Notes: generated by a model not told the origin, from the sequence alone. DNA of 64,000 nucleotides from Algicoccus sp048820935 (GCF_048820935.1 NZ_JBMERD010000010.1:45957-109956), one strand, 5' to 3'; positions 1 to 9,659 are shown, counted from the first letter of the stretch. A program made the numbers and translations.

Positions 1-65
1 AAGAGTTTCAGGCCATTGTGTTGGAATATATAGATCGACGTTTTGGTCAGACACAGAAAGCCTAA
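1..65 (+). CDS. ispG: 3' end of probable ispG (4-hydroxy-3-methylbut-2-enyl diphosphate synthase)
   Basis: An open frame enters from the left edge and stops with TAA at 63-65. Only about 20 residues are visible (EFQAIVLEYIDRRFG then QTQKA). This ending resembles IspG/GcpE C-termini, and ispG commonly lies directly upstream of hisS in Burkholderiales. The assignment rests mainly on gene order, because the fragment is too short to show any [4Fe-4S] cysteine. IspG acts in the non-mevalonate isoprenoid pathway. Confidence 0.5.
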   Translation, partial: EFQAIVLEYIDRRFGQTQKA

Positions 66-145
66 GCGCGTTTCTTACAGCGTATTTGCTGTCTCTGGGT
101 CAGCGATGCATAATTTTTAAAAATAACGTAGATGGCGATGATTTA

Positions 146-1450
146 ATGGCAGAAGGTTTTAAAAAAGTCAGTGCGGTTCGAGGCATGAATGATCTCTTGC
201 CCGATTTGTCCTATCAGTGGGAAGCACTTGAAGAGGTTTTACACAGATGGTTGCATCTGTATGGATATAAAAACATGCGCATTCCAATTCTGGAACATAC
301 GCGCTTGTTTACAAGAGGGATTGGCGAGGTTACTGATATCGTCGAAAAAGAGATGTATACCTTTACAGACTCTCTGAATGGCGATTCGTTGACCTTACGC
401 CCTGAGTTTACGGCTGGCATTGTGCGTTCGGTGATTGAGAATAATTTGCTCTATGACCGTCCGCAGCGCGTCTATAGTATTGGTCCTGTGTTTCGCCATG
501 AGCGCCCACAACGAGGCCGATATCGTCAGTTCCATCAACTCGATGTGGAAGGTCTAGGATTCGCTGGACCCGATATTGACGCAGAAATGATCCTGATGAC
601 AGCACGGCTCTGGAAAATGCTGGGCTTGACCGATGTTTCCCTAGAGTTGAACTCGCTTGGGCAATTGTCTGAACGTCAGGCTCACCGCGCGGCTTTGATT
701 ACGCATCTCGAAAAGCATCGTGACGTCTTGGATGAGGATGGCCAACGTCGCCTATATAGCAATCCCTTACGGGTGTTGGATACGAAGAATCCTGCCATGC
801 AAGAAATGGCGGATGCTGCGCCGAAGTTGTTTGACTTTTTAGGAGATGAATCCCGAGCGCATTTTGAGACCCTTTGCGGACATTTAGATGCAGCAGGGAT
901 TGCTTATAAACTGAATCCGCGTATGGTTCGTGGTTTGGACTATTACAACTTGACCGTCTTTGAGTGGGTGACGGATAAGCTCGGTGCACAGGCAACAATT
1001 TGTGGGGGCGGACGTTACGATGATTTGATTGGTTTGCTCGGTGGTAAACCAGCACCTGCGATTGGTTTTGCGATTGGGTTAGAGCGACTTTTGGATTTAT
1101 GGTTGCAATCGCAGGAGGTGTCTGCACCTGCGCAATGTGATGTGTATGTGGTTCACCAGGGTGAGGCTGCCGGTCGATTTGCACTGCAGCTCGGAGAAGA
1201 GCTGCGCGATGCGGGATTGAATGTCTTGGTGCATGCCGGTTCAGGCAGCTTCAAAGTACAGATGCGCCGTGCCGATTTTTATCAAGCGCCAATTGCGGTT
1301 ATTCTAGGCGATTCTGAGATGACTTCTCAGCAAGCCGGTGTTAAAGTGCTGCGCCGGGACGGTCAAGCCGTTCAGGGTGAGCAACTTGATGTCGCTTTTG
1401 ATCAGTTAACGAATTACCTAAAAGACGCAACAGCGCAAACAGAGGAGTGA
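146..1450 (+). CDS. hisS: histidyl-tRNA synthetase
   Basis: Class II aminoacyl-tRNA synthetase that charges tRNA-His in the cytoplasm. The 434-aa product has the usual length. It shows the N-terminal VRGMNDLLP block, motif 2 (FRHERPQRGRYRQFHQ, about residues 116-131), the histidine-specific RGLDYYNLTVFEW stretch near residue 265, and motif 3 (GFAIGLERLL) near residue 325, followed by an anticodon-binding domain. The frame is open from 86, but the ATG at 146 is chosen because family members begin with a short segment before the VRGMNDLLP block. The next gene starts two bases after the stop, so hisS, yfgM, bamB and der look cotranscribed. Confidence 0.96.
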   Translation: MAEGFKKVSAVRGMNDLLPDLSYQWEALEEVLHRWLHLYGYKNMRIPILEHTRLFTRGIGEVTDIVEKEMYTFTDSLNGDSLTLRPEFTAGIVRSVIENNLLYDRPQRVYSIGPVFRHERPQRGRYRQFHQLDVEGLGFAGPDIDAEMILMTARLWKMLGLTDVSLELNSLGQLSERQAHRAALITHLEKHRDVLDEDGQRRLYSNPLRVLDTKNPAMQEMADAAPKLFDFLGDESRAHFETLCGHLDAAGIAYKLNPRMVRGLDYYNLTVFEWVTDKLGAQATICGGGRYDDLIGLLGGKPAPAIGFAIGLERLLDLWLQSQEVSAPAQCDVYVVHQGEAAGRFALQLGEELRDAGLNVLVHAGSGSFKVQMRRADFYQAPIAVILGDSEMTSQQAGVKVLRRDGQAVQGEQLDVAFDQLTNYLKDATAQTEE

Positions 1451-1451
1451 G

Positions 1452-2087
1452 ATGGCTTACGATCTCGAAGAACAGGAACAGATAGAACAGTTAAAAGCGT
1501 GGTGGAATAAGTACGGCACAATCACGCTTTTGCTACTGACCTTGGCGCTTGCCGTTGTCTTAGGCTGGCAAGGTTGGAATTGGTATCAAAACCATCAGGC
1601 TGTTCAGGCACGGGGTTATTTTGAGGCGCTCCAAAAAGCGGCACAACAAAATGAAGGTGAAGAGTCTGTGGTGCGTGTGAATGCGGCGTTAAAAACACTC
1701 CAACAAGATTACGGCTCGACGGACTATGCGGCTCGCGCAACCTTGGTGGCTGCTCAAGCACTGTTACGTGACCAGAATGTAGAGGGTGCCAAAGCTGCTC
1801 TGCAATGGCTGGCTAACAGTGATCATCCGGCTTTGGTACCAGTGGCCAAGTTGCGTTTGGCTGATTTGTGGTTGGATCAGAAGGATTTTGACCAGGCTAT
1901 GGCGCAATTGAAATCACCACCTGCCTCGTTCGAGGGCTTGTTTGCGGATCGTCGCGGTGATATTTTGATGGCGAAAGGACAAAAACAAGAAGCCGTTCAA
2001 CAATGGCGTCAGGCAATTGAACAACTAGGGTCAAACCCACAGTTGAGAGACTTCGTTGAACTCAAAGTAGAAACCTCAGGGGGGTAA
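1452..2087 (+). CDS. yfgM: YfgM-like tetratricopeptide membrane protein
   Basis: A 211-aa protein with a short acidic cytoplasmic N-terminus (LEEQEQIEQLKAWWNKYG), one membrane helix at about residues 20-40, and a periplasmic alpha-helical domain of TPR-like repeats. This is the architecture of YfgM, an ancillary SecYEG translocon factor linked to periplasmic chaperones. It sits between hisS and bamB, the same order as in many proteobacteria. It begins two bases after the hisS stop and ends six bases before bamB. The family call is firm; the exact role in this organism is inferred from E. coli. Confidence 0.88.
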   Translation: MAYDLEEQEQIEQLKAWWNKYGTITLLLLTLALAVVLGWQGWNWYQNHQAVQARGYFEALQKAAQQNEGEESVVRVNAALKTLQQDYGSTDYAARATLVAAQALLRDQNVEGAKAALQWLANSDHPALVPVAKLRLADLWLDQKDFDQAMAQLKSPPASFEGLFADRRGDILMAKGQKQEAVQQWRQAIEQLGSNPQLRDFVELKVETSGG

Positions 2088-2092
2088 GTATT

Positions 2093-3253
2093 GTGCTTAT
2101 CAAACCGTCTTGGAAGAAATTGTCTTATGCGCTGAGTGCAACGATTGTGGTGGGGTTGTCAGGTTGTTCGTGGTTTAGCTCGCCTGATCCACGGACCATG
2201 CCAGCGCCATTACAACCCATGTCGAACGCAGAATCCTCAGGCTCCGTGCTTTGGCGTGCACCTGTTGGGGTCGGAACTTCGTATGGCTTTGCACCCGCTG
2301 TTGTGAATGACAGTGTTTATGCGGCAGCTGCAAACGGCATGGTGACGCGAGTCAATCTGAGCAATGGTGCCACCGTCTGGAACAAGAATGTCGCCAAGAG
2401 ACTTTCGACAGGTGTGGGTACAGATGGCCAGACCGTTGTTGTAGCGACTGCTAGCGGAGAAGTGATTGCACTCGATGCCAATGGCGAGGAAAAATGGCGT
2501 ACGCAGGCGACCAGTGAAGTGAACGATGTACCTTGGGTCGGTAATGGCGTTGTAATTGTTGTGGCAGGCGATTACCGAATCCAAGCATTTAATGCCGAAA
2601 ACGGTGAGCGCATCTGGAACGTGCAACAACCTGGGCCTTCGCTTGCATTGCGCGCGCCAGTGCGGATGACGACCTTGCAAGACCTTGTGATGGTCGGTAT
2701 GCCAGGTGGTAAACTTTTGGCAGTTGAACCCACAATTGGGGCCGTTGTCTGGGAAGGTTATGTCACTGTGCCCAGTGGTTCTAGCGACTTGGATCGTGTG
2801 ACCGATGTGGTTGGGATTCCAATTGTGCGCGGTGATGCACTATGTGCTGTGGCGTATCAAGGCCATGTCACGTGCTTTAATTCGCAAGAGGGCGGCAGTA
2901 CGATGTGGCAACAACCCGTGTCCAGCATTGCGGGAATGGGCGCTGACCAATCGTCGTTGTATGTTCCTACCGATCGGGGTGGCTTGAGGGCTTACCAGAT
3001 CCAGAGTGGCGAAATACTTTGGCGTCAGGATATTTTTCGTAATCGTAAGTTAAATGAACCAGCGGTCACAGGTAACACTTTGGTGGTCGGTGATTTTGAA
3101 GGCCAGCTCCACTTGCTCAATACACAGTCAGGGGCTGTGACGGGACGTGTGGCGATTGGCGGTGGTGCTATGAAAGCACCGGTCCAGGAAACACCGCAAG
3201 GCATTCTTGTACAAGCGGGTGACAGTTCCTTGGCCTTAATACAGATAAGGTGA
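2093..3253 (+). CDS. bamB: outer-membrane assembly lipoprotein BamB
   Basis: Lipoprotein subunit of the BAM complex, which inserts beta-barrel proteins into the outer membrane. The 386-aa product has a hydrophobic signal ending in the lipobox LSGC, with lipidated Cys25. It then has repeated PQQ-type beta-propeller blades with recurring G-x-x-x-W and A-x-D/N-x-x-x-G-x-x-x-W patterns. The start is GTG behind a strong purine-rich ribosome site in the end of yfgM. Der follows after three bases, the usual bamB-der arrangement. Confidence 0.95.
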   Translation: MLIKPSWKKLSYALSATIVVGLSGCSWFSSPDPRTMPAPLQPMSNAESSGSVLWRAPVGVGTSYGFAPAVVNDSVYAAAANGMVTRVNLSNGATVWNKNVAKRLSTGVGTDGQTVVVATASGEVIALDANGEEKWRTQATSEVNDVPWVGNGVVIVVAGDYRIQAFNAENGERIWNVQQPGPSLALRAPVRMTTLQDLVMVGMPGGKLLAVEPTIGAVVWEGYVTVPSGSSDLDRVTDVVGIPIVRGDALCAVAYQGHVTCFNSQEGGSTMWQQPVSSIAGMGADQSSLYVPTDRGGLRAYQIQSGEILWRQDIFRNRKLNEPAVTGNTLVVGDFEGQLHLLNTQSGAVTGRVAIGGGAMKAPVQETPQGILVQAGDSSLALIQIR

Positions 3254-3256
3254 TTT

Positions 3257-4597
3257 GTGCTGTTTAAACCTGTTGTGAGTTTAGTTGGTCGCCCGAATGT
3301 GGGTAAATCAACGCTTTTTAACCGACTGACGCGTTCGCGTGCGGCGCTTGTGGCGGACTTTTCTGGTCTGACACGAGATCGTCACTATGGCGAAGGCAGG
3401 GTGGGTAGCAAGCCTTTTCTGGTTGTCGATACGGGTGGTTTTGAGCCTGTTGCCAAAAGCGGTATTTTATCTGAGATGGCCAGTCAGACGATGCAAGCGA
3501 TTGCTGAATCTGATGTGGTGATTTTTCTGGTGGATGCACGTGGCGGAATCAGCGCTCAAGACCACGATATTGCGAATTTGTTGCGTCGTCGTGGTCAGAA
3601 GGTTGTGTTGTGCGTCAACAAAGCCGAAGGCATGGCTCACACGTCCGCAGTCGCAGAGTTCCATGAGCTTGGTTTGGGTGAGCCGTACGCGATTTCAGCT
3701 TCGCATGGTGATGGTGTAAATCACTTGATTGAGCATGCGCTATCTGAGTTTGAAGCGGTTGAAGAAACACCTGCCGCAAGCGATGGTGAAATTGAACATC
3801 GGATCAAACTAGCGGTTGTAGGTCGTCCCAATGTCGGAAAATCGACGTTTATCAACTCACTCGTGGGAGAAGAGCGTGTCATTGCTTTCGATATGCCAGG
3901 AACCACACGTGATGCGATTGAAATTGAGTTTGAGCATCGGGATCATCGCTATACATTGATCGATACAGCAGGGCTACGGCGTCGTGGTAAGGTGTTTGAA
4001 TCGATTGAAAAGTTTTCTGTCATCAAAACACTTCAGGCCATTGAGGCGTGTAATGTGGTTTTGCTGATGCTCGATGCGCAGGCTGATATTTCGGACCAAG
4101 ATGCGCACATTGCTGGGTTTGTGTTGGATTCGGGTCGAGCGTTGGTAGTTGCCATCAATAAATGGGATGCGATAGACAGTTATCAACGTGAACGAGCTGA
4201 GCGAGATTATGCGCGTAAATTGCGCTTTTTATCTTTTGCTAAAGTCCATCGCATTAGCGCGGCCAAGGGGCAAGGTATTGGTGCAGTCATGCGGTCAGTG
4301 AATGCAGCACATGAAGCCGCATTCAGAAAACTATCGACTCCACGTTTGACGCGTGTGTTGCATGAAGCTGTCGCGCAGCAGCAACCAGCACGTAAAGGGA
4401 TCTTTCGGCCCAAAATGCGTTACGCACACCAAGGCGGACAGAATCCACCTTTGGTGATTGTGCATGGCAGTGGGTTGGATGCAGTGCAAGATAGTTATCG
4501 TCGTTATTTGGAAAGTCAATTTCGCACAGCCTTTCAGCTTGAAGGGACACCGTTGCGTATTGAGTTTAAATCTTCTAGAAACCCTTACGCAAAGTAG
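3257..4597 (+). CDS. der: ribosome-biogenesis GTPase Der (EngA)
   Basis: Tandem GTPase needed for 50S subunit maturation. The 446-aa protein carries two complete G domains. The first has GRPNVGKSTLF (11-21), DTGG (58-61) and NKAE (121-124). The second has GRPNVGKSTF (189-198), DTAG (236-239) and an NKWD near 306. A C-terminal KH-like domain follows. The start is GTG, three bases after the bamB stop. The length fits betaproteobacterial Der, which is shorter than the E. coli protein. Confidence 0.97.
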   Translation: MLFKPVVSLVGRPNVGKSTLFNRLTRSRAALVADFSGLTRDRHYGEGRVGSKPFLVVDTGGFEPVAKSGILSEMASQTMQAIAESDVVIFLVDARGGISAQDHDIANLLRRRGQKVVLCVNKAEGMAHTSAVAEFHELGLGEPYAISASHGDGVNHLIEHALSEFEAVEETPAASDGEIEHRIKLAVVGRPNVGKSTFINSLVGEERVIAFDMPGTTRDAIEIEFEHRDHRYTLIDTAGLRRRGKVFESIEKFSVIKTLQAIEACNVVLLMLDAQADISDQDAHIAGFVLDSGRALVVAINKWDAIDSYQRERAERDYARKLRFLSFAKVHRISAAKGQGIGAVMRSVNAAHEAAFRKLSTPRLTRVLHEAVAQQQPARKGIFRPKMRYAHQGGQNPPLVIVHGSGLDAVQDSYRRYLESQFRTAFQLEGTPLRIEFKSSRNPYAK

Positions 4598-4605
4598 GTA
4601 ATGAC

Positions 4606-5679
4606 ATGAGTCGTTTTTGGAGCCAGTCTGTACAGGCGCTTGAGCCCTATGTGCCGGGTGAGCAGCCGTTGATTAAGAATCTTATTAAACTCAATACCAA
4701 TGAGCATCCGCTTGCACCTTCACCCAAGGTGATCGAAGCGATTCAGAAAGGATTGGATGGGTCTTTGCGTCTCTATCCTGATCCTGAATCCACACAGTTA
4801 ACTCAGGCGATTGCGAATTACTATGACGTATCTCCAAAGTCTGTGTTCGTTGGCAATGGTTCGGATGAGGTTTTAGCGCATGTGTTTTACGCGCTCTTAA
4901 AACAATCTAAACCCTTGTACTACCCAGAGATTACTTATGGGTTCTATCCGACCTATTGCCGATATTTCGATATCGAAGCACAACGCATTCCTCTGGATGA
5001 TCAGTTAAGAATTCGTCCAGAAGATTATTTCCCAACCGCTGAATGTGAAGCGGGTGCAATTTTGATTGCCAATCCGAATGCACCGACTGGTCATGCGCTT
5101 TCATTGGCGGAAATTGAAAGCATTCTGAAGGCCAATGCACAGATTCCGGTCGTGATTGATGAGGCTTATGTCGATTTTGGTGCGCAAAGTGCGGTGCAAC
5201 TGTTAGACAAATATCCAAACTTGATGGTTGTGCATACCCTGTCCAAGTCACGCAGTTTGGCAGGTTTGCGGGTCGGTTTTGCGATGGGTGCACCGGAATT
5301 GATTGAGGGACTGGAGCGCGCAAAGAACAGCTTTAACTCGTATCCGTTGGATCGATTGGCCCAATTAGGTGCGACTGCAGCGATAGGGGATGCGGCTTAT
5401 TTTGAAGCTGCATGTCAAACTGTCATTGAAACCCGTGAAAATTTAGTCAAATCGCTCACTGAACTAGGTTTTGTAGTGTTACCATCTAAGGCAAATTTTG
5501 TTTTTGCGCGACATCCCAACCATGATGGTGGGGACTTAGCGGCTTGGTTGCGTGAGCAGGGTATTCTGGTAAGACATTTCGATACTCCGAAGATTCGGCA
5601 GTATTTGAGAATTACCGTGGGAACTCCTGAGCAATGCCGCAGTCTGACAGAGATGCTGGCAAAGCGCATTCAGGCTTGA
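4606..5679 (+). CDS. hisC: histidinol-phosphate aminotransferase
   Basis: PLP-dependent class I/II aminotransferase for histidine synthesis (imidazole acetol phosphate to histidinol phosphate). The 357-aa sequence has the fold-type I landmarks: ANPNAPTG (155-162), DEAYVDF (185-191) and the PLP lysine in TLSKSRSLAGLRVGFA (Lys214). It lies eight bases after der and outside a his operon. Two other histidine-related genes, hisS and hisZ, are in the same region but in separate units. Members of this family can act on related substrates, so specificity is by similarity. Confidence 0.93.
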   Translation: MSRFWSQSVQALEPYVPGEQPLIKNLIKLNTNEHPLAPSPKVIEAIQKGLDGSLRLYPDPESTQLTQAIANYYDVSPKSVFVGNGSDEVLAHVFYALLKQSKPLYYPEITYGFYPTYCRYFDIEAQRIPLDDQLRIRPEDYFPTAECEAGAILIANPNAPTGHALSLAEIESILKANAQIPVVIDEAYVDFGAQSAVQLLDKYPNLMVVHTLSKSRSLAGLRVGFAMGAPELIEGLERAKNSFNSYPLDRLAQLGATAAIGDAAYFEAACQTVIETRENLVKSLTELGFVVLPSKANFVFARHPNHDGGDLAAWLREQGILVRHFDTPKIRQYLRITVGTPEQCRSLTEMLAKRIQA

Positions 5680-5841
5680 AGTCTTTAATTAGGATAGAGA
5701 GTCCTGATTCAGTTTTGAATATACGGTTTGAACGTACGGTTGTTTAAATTTATTTAGTGAAAAAATACGCGATGATTTGTTTAAGTGAACGAAGATCATC
5801 AGCTTTTAATTATAAATTATTTTGAGTGTTGGAGTTAATCC

Positions 5842-6072
5842 ATGAGTAATAAGGGTCAAGCCCTTCAGGATCCGTTTCTGAACTATTTGAGAAAAGAACA
5901 CATTCCTGTTTCGATTTATCTGGTGAACGGTATTAAGTTGCAAGGTCATATTGATTCATTCGATCAATACGTCGTGCTGTTACGTAATACAGTGACACAA
6001 ATGGTCTACAAACATGCAATTTCGACCGTTGTACCTGCCAAAGCGGTTCCATTACCGATTCCGACTGAATGA
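5842..6072 (+). CDS. hfq: RNA chaperone Hfq
   Basis: Hexameric Sm-like protein that pairs small RNAs with mRNAs. The 76-aa product has the complete Sm1/Sm2 core: QDPFLNYLRKEHIPVSIYLVNG at the N-terminus, the DSFDQYVVLLRNT segment, and the proximal-face YKHAIST motif (56-62). The C-terminal tail is short, as usual in betaproteobacteria. A 162-bp AT-rich gap separates it from hisC, so it probably has its own promoter. The ribosome site is GGAG eight bases upstream of ATG. It leads the hfq-hflX-hflK-hflC group. Confidence 0.98.
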   Translation: MSNKGQALQDPFLNYLRKEHIPVSIYLVNGIKLQGHIDSFDQYVVLLRNTVTQMVYKHAISTVVPAKAVPLPIPTE

Positions 6073-6109
6073 TCAATTTGTTTGACATGTCAGAGCTTGC
6101 GGAGGGTTT

Positions 6110-7219
6110 ATGCAAGCTCTTTTAATTGGTGTTGATCTGGGCCATGCGGATTACATCGCACAGCACGAAGAGTTTGCCTTGTTAGCAACGAGTGCAGGCG
6201 CGGAGATCCTTGCCGATATGACAGCACGGCGCGACAGACCCGATCCAACGTATTTCATCGGTTCGGGTAAGGTTGAGGAAGCCCGAATGTTGTGCGAAGA
6301 GTACGGTGTCAACATTGTCCTGTTTGATCAACCGTTGTCACCGGCTCAACAACGTAATCTTGAGCGCCAACTGAACGTCCGTGTGGTGGATCGAGTTGCT
6401 TTAATTCTGGATATTTTTGCATTACGCGCAAAAAGTCATGAAGGTAAGTTACAAGTTGAGCTTGCTCAGTTACAGCATCTGTCGACACGGCTGACACGTT
6501 TGTGGACTCACCTTGAGCGCCAGCAGGGCGGTATTGGGACGAGAGGTCCTGGTGAGGCACAGTTGGAACTTGACCGTCGAATGATTGGTGCAAAAATCAA
6601 GATGCTTAAGCAGCGCCTTGATAAAGTGCAGCGCCAGCGTGCAACTCAACGTCGTTCACGCGCTCGTAGCGGTAGTTTTTCTGCTTCATTAGTTGGTTAT
6701 ACCAATGCAGGAAAGTCGACTTTGTTTAATGCGTTGACGCGATCCGATGCTTATGTCGCTGATCAATTGTTTGCAACACTCGATACCACGACTAGACGTG
6801 TGTGGATTGAAGACGCTCAACAGCAAGTGACTTTGTCAGATACTGTTGGTTTTATCCGAGATCTACCTCATACGTTGATTGCTGCTTTCCGAGCTACATT
6901 GGAAGAAGCGATTCACGCTGATCTTTTATTGCATGTTATTGATGCGTCAAGTCCCGAGCGTGATGCGCAAACGGACCAGGTGCAAAAAGTACTCTCCGAG
7001 ATTGGTCTCGAAAACGTTCCTCAAGTCTATATTTACAATAAGATCGACCTAGCTGGACTGGCTCCCGGGCTTGTGCGTGACGAGCATGGTACGATTCGAA
7101 AGGTTTATATAAGTGCCGAACAACGTCAGGGACTGGAATTAGTGCGACAAACAATCGCAGAATTTGCTTCATCTTCAGGTAACTATGAGATTTATAACGA
7201 AAATTTTCAATCTGAATGA
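6110..7219 (+). CDS. hflX: ribosome-splitting GTPase HflX
   Basis: Obg/HflX-family GTPase that binds the 50S subunit and rescues stalled ribosomes. The 369-aa protein has the HflX N-terminal domain, the linker motif GTRGPGE (143-149), a coiled-coil stretch, and a G domain starting with GYTNAGKSTLFNALT (196-210). DTVGF is the G3 motif and NKID the G4 motif. It starts behind a clear GGAGG site 37 bp after hfq. Its 3' end overlaps the likely hflK start by 35 bases, suggesting translational coupling. Confidence 0.96.
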   Translation: MQALLIGVDLGHADYIAQHEEFALLATSAGAEILADMTARRDRPDPTYFIGSGKVEEARMLCEEYGVNIVLFDQPLSPAQQRNLERQLNVRVVDRVALILDIFALRAKSHEGKLQVELAQLQHLSTRLTRLWTHLERQQGGIGTRGPGEAQLELDRRMIGAKIKMLKQRLDKVQRQRATQRRSRARSGSFSASLVGYTNAGKSTLFNALTRSDAYVADQLFATLDTTTRRVWIEDAQQQVTLSDTVGFIRDLPHTLIAAFRATLEEAIHADLLLHVIDASSPERDAQTDQVQKVLSEIGLENVPQVYIYNKIDLAGLAPGLVRDEHGTIRKVYISAEQRQGLELVRQTIAEFASSSGNYEIYNENFQSE

Positions 7220-8501
7220 TCCGGGTTGGGGTCGAGGTTCAGACAACAAAAACGACGAGCAGCGCCCAAAACCGCGTCAAGATGAGGATTCAGCACCTGA
7301 TCTTGATCAAGTCTGGAGTGATTTCAACAAGAAATTAAATGGCTTATTTGGAAAAGGTGGTGGAAATCGTCGTCCACCTTCTCCAGGGGCGCGCCCTTCA
7401 GGTCCAACGCCTAAACAAACACGCACAGGCGTGATTGCTGTTGTGATCATCGCGATCCTGTTGTGGCTAGGTAGTGGGTTCTTTATCGTTCAGGAAGGTC
7501 AGGTTGGTGTGATTACGCAGTTTGGCGCGTATAAGAGCACAGCGCAACCTGGTTTTCAGTGGCGTATGCCGTACCCGATCCAAGATACTGAGATCGTGGA
7601 CGTGTCCCAGTTGAGAACCTATGAAAGTGGCTTCCGCGGTAATGCACGTAACCGTGTGCTGCAAGAGTCACTGATGCTGACCGAAGATGAAAACATCGTT
7701 GACGTCCAGTTTGTGGTTCAGTACCGTGTCCAGCCTGATGGTGCACCAGACTATCTGTTTAAAACCCGCGATCCAGACGAGTCTGTTCATCAGACAGCAC
7801 AAAGCTCAATGAGAGAAATCGTTGGTAGCCGCACGATGGACTTTGTGTTGTATGAGGGTCGTACAGCAGTGGCCGCTGATGTGCAAAAGTTGATGCAACA
7901 GATACTAGACATTTATCAGACTGGAATTTTGGTCAGTAGCGTGGCGATTCAGAACGTGCAGCCACCTGAGCAGGTGCAGGCTGCCTTTGATGATGCCGTG
8001 AAAGCGGGTCAGGATAGAGAGCGTCAGATTAACGAAGGCGAAGCTTATAAAAACCAGGTTGTGCCGTTGGCACGAGGTCAGGCTTCCAGAATGTTGGAAG
8101 AGGCTGAAGGTTACAAAGCACGCGTCATTGGCGATGCAGAAGGTGATACCTCGCGTTTCCTGAGTGTTTTGAATCAGTACCGCCAAGCACCTGAAGTGTT
8201 GCGTGAAAACATGTACCTCATGACCATGCAGGAAGTGTTCTCACAAACCAGCAAAGTCTTTATTGATACGAAGGAGAGCAATAACATGCTTTACCTGCCA
8301 CTGGATCGCATTATCCAAGAGGCAGCAAGTCGCGGAACTTCTGCGGATGCGAAACCACTGTCTGGTGCAAGCCAGGTTGTGAAGCCAGATGCACAAGTCC
8401 CCGAAAGCGTGCTGAGAAAGCCCGATGCTCGAAGCACACGCCCGACATTATCAGAAAACTTCGGTAGCAGCGCGTTCTCGCGTGACCGAAACGCACGCTA
8501 A
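7185..8501 (+). CDS. hflK: FtsH protease modulator HflK
   Basis: SPFH/prohibitin-family membrane protein that forms the HflKC complex around FtsH. The 438-aa protein starts with MRFITKIFNLNDPGWG, then has a low-complexity Gly/Pro-rich cytoplasmic stretch, one membrane helix at about residues 79-102, the SPFH domain (VQEGQVGVITQFG onward) and a coiled-coil region. The frame is open from 7164, but the ATG at 7185 gives the typical HflK N-terminus. The gene therefore begins inside the end of hflX. The C-terminal 60 residues are variable and Ser/Pro-rich. Confidence 0.95.
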   Translation: MRFITKIFNLNDPGWGRGSDNKNDEQRPKPRQDEDSAPDLDQVWSDFNKKLNGLFGKGGGNRRPPSPGARPSGPTPKQTRTGVIAVVIIAILLWLGSGFFIVQEGQVGVITQFGAYKSTAQPGFQWRMPYPIQDTEIVDVSQLRTYESGFRGNARNRVLQESLMLTEDENIVDVQFVVQYRVQPDGAPDYLFKTRDPDESVHQTAQSSMREIVGSRTMDFVLYEGRTAVAADVQKLMQQILDIYQTGILVSSVAIQNVQPPEQVQAAFDDAVKAGQDRERQINEGEAYKNQVVPLARGQASRMLEEAEGYKARVIGDAEGDTSRFLSVLNQYRQAPEVLRENMYLMTMQEVFSQTSKVFIDTKESNNMLYLPLDRIIQEAASRGTSADAKPLSGASQVVKPDAQVPESVLRKPDARSTRPTLSENFGSSAFSRDRNAR

Positions 8502-8512
8502 GGAGAGAAGAC

Positions 8513-9400
8513 ATGAGTAACAAGTTGACCTCCGTATTGATCGTGCTTGCCCTGATTGTGGGTTTGTTGTCCAGCATGGTGTTTGTTGTCGGTGAGCGTA
8601 ACTATGCGCTAGTGTTTGCTCTGGGTGAAGTGAAACGCGTGATTCGCGATCCTGGCCTGCACTTTAAGTTGCCACCGCCATTCCAGAATGTTGTTTTATT
8701 GGATCGCCGCCTGTTAACCATTAATACGCAAGAAGCCGAGCGTATTCAGACTTCAGAAAAGAAGAACCTGTTGATCGACTCATTCGTAAAATGGCGCATT
8801 GAAGATCCGCGTTTGTACTATGTGACATTTGCAGGTAATGAAAAAGCGGCCATGGCTAGATTGCAGGCGCAAATCCGTGATGCATTGAACGCCTCTGTGA
8901 ACATCCGTACTGTGAAAGACGTGGTGGCTTTAGAGCGTGACGTGATCATGAAAGAAGTGCTGGATAACGTGCAGCGTCGCGCAAAACCATTAGGCGTTCA
9001 TGTGGTTGACGTACGTTTGATGCGCATTGAATTTGCACCAGAGATTGCCGAGTCGGTTTACCGACGTATGGAATCAGAACGTCTGCGTGTGGCTAATGAG
9101 CTACGTTCAATTGGTGCAGCTGAAGGCGAGAAGATCCGCGCTAGTGCTGATCGTGAACGTCAGCAAATCATGGCGCAAGCTTATGCAAGAGCACAGGCCA
9201 TTATGGGTGATGGCGATGCCAGAGCCGCAGAGCTTTACGGTCAAGCTTATGGACAGGATGGAGACTTCTTTAGTTTTTATCGTAGTTTGGAGGCCTATCG
9301 TGAGTCATTTGGCAAGAAGAGCGACGTCATGGTTGTTGATCCAAGTGCACAGTTCTTTAGATATATGAAGTCCACTAAAGAACGCGGTTCACAGGATTAA
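8513..9400 (+). CDS. hflC: FtsH protease modulator HflC
   Basis: Partner of HflK in the periplasmic HflKC complex. The 295-aa protein has an N-terminal membrane helix (about residues 5-27), an SPFH domain starting VVGERNYALVFALGEVKR, a coiled coil rich in AEGE/RAxADRER patterns, and the conserved DGDFFSFYRSLEAYRESF block near the C-terminus. It starts behind AAGGAGAG, 11 bases after hflK. A strong terminator follows. Confidence 0.96.
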   Translation: MSNKLTSVLIVLALIVGLLSSMVFVVGERNYALVFALGEVKRVIRDPGLHFKLPPPFQNVVLLDRRLLTINTQEAERIQTSEKKNLLIDSFVKWRIEDPRLYYVTFAGNEKAAMARLQAQIRDALNASVNIRTVKDVVALERDVIMKEVLDNVQRRAKPLGVHVVDVRLMRIEFAPEIAESVYRRMESERLRVANELRSIGAAEGEKIRASADRERQQIMAQAYARAQAIMGDGDARAAELYGQAYGQDGDFFSFYRSLEAYRESFGKKSDVMVVDPSAQFFRYMKSTKERGSQD

Positions 9401-9428
9401 CAGGATTCATCCTGATTGATCGACGATC

Positions 9429-9479
9429 AAATCCGCGCTGAATGAGGTTGAGAAACTCTAGTCAGCGCGGATTTTTTTA
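9429..9479 (+). terminator. rho-independent terminator of the hfq-hflC group
   Basis: An 11-bp perfect stem (ATCCGCGCTGA at 9431-9441 with TCAGCGCGGAT at 9462-9472) has a 20-nt loop and is followed directly by seven T residues. It closes the hfq-hflX-hflK-hflC unit 30 bp after hflC. Confidence 0.88.
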
Positions 9480-9583
9480 TGGATTTAATCCGTTTTATGT
9501 AGATCATGTTTTTAAAAAGTGATGTTTGTGTGGTGAAAAATGCTCAAACATTCAGTATCTGATGTCAGTTAGTCGGTGTTTGG

Positions 9584-9614
9584 TTGCCCCATATTGTTAC
9601 AGTCACGTTATAAT
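9584..9614 (+). promoter_or_regulatory. candidate sigma-70 promoter upstream of hisZ-purA
   Basis: A perfect -10 hexamer TATAAT lies at 9609-9614, with TTGCCC at 9584-9589 as the best -35 candidate. The 19-bp spacer is longer than ideal. Transcription would start near 9621, just before the hairpin at 9660. The prediction is by eye only. Confidence 0.45.
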
Positions 9615-9659
9615 GCGGTGCAAGCCTATTGGATAGAACACTGTGTGGTATGCAAAAGT

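Noticed and set aside
699..1184. A 161-aa minus-strand ORF within hisS
   Set aside because: It is a shadow of a housekeeping gene, with no ribosome site or family resemblance.
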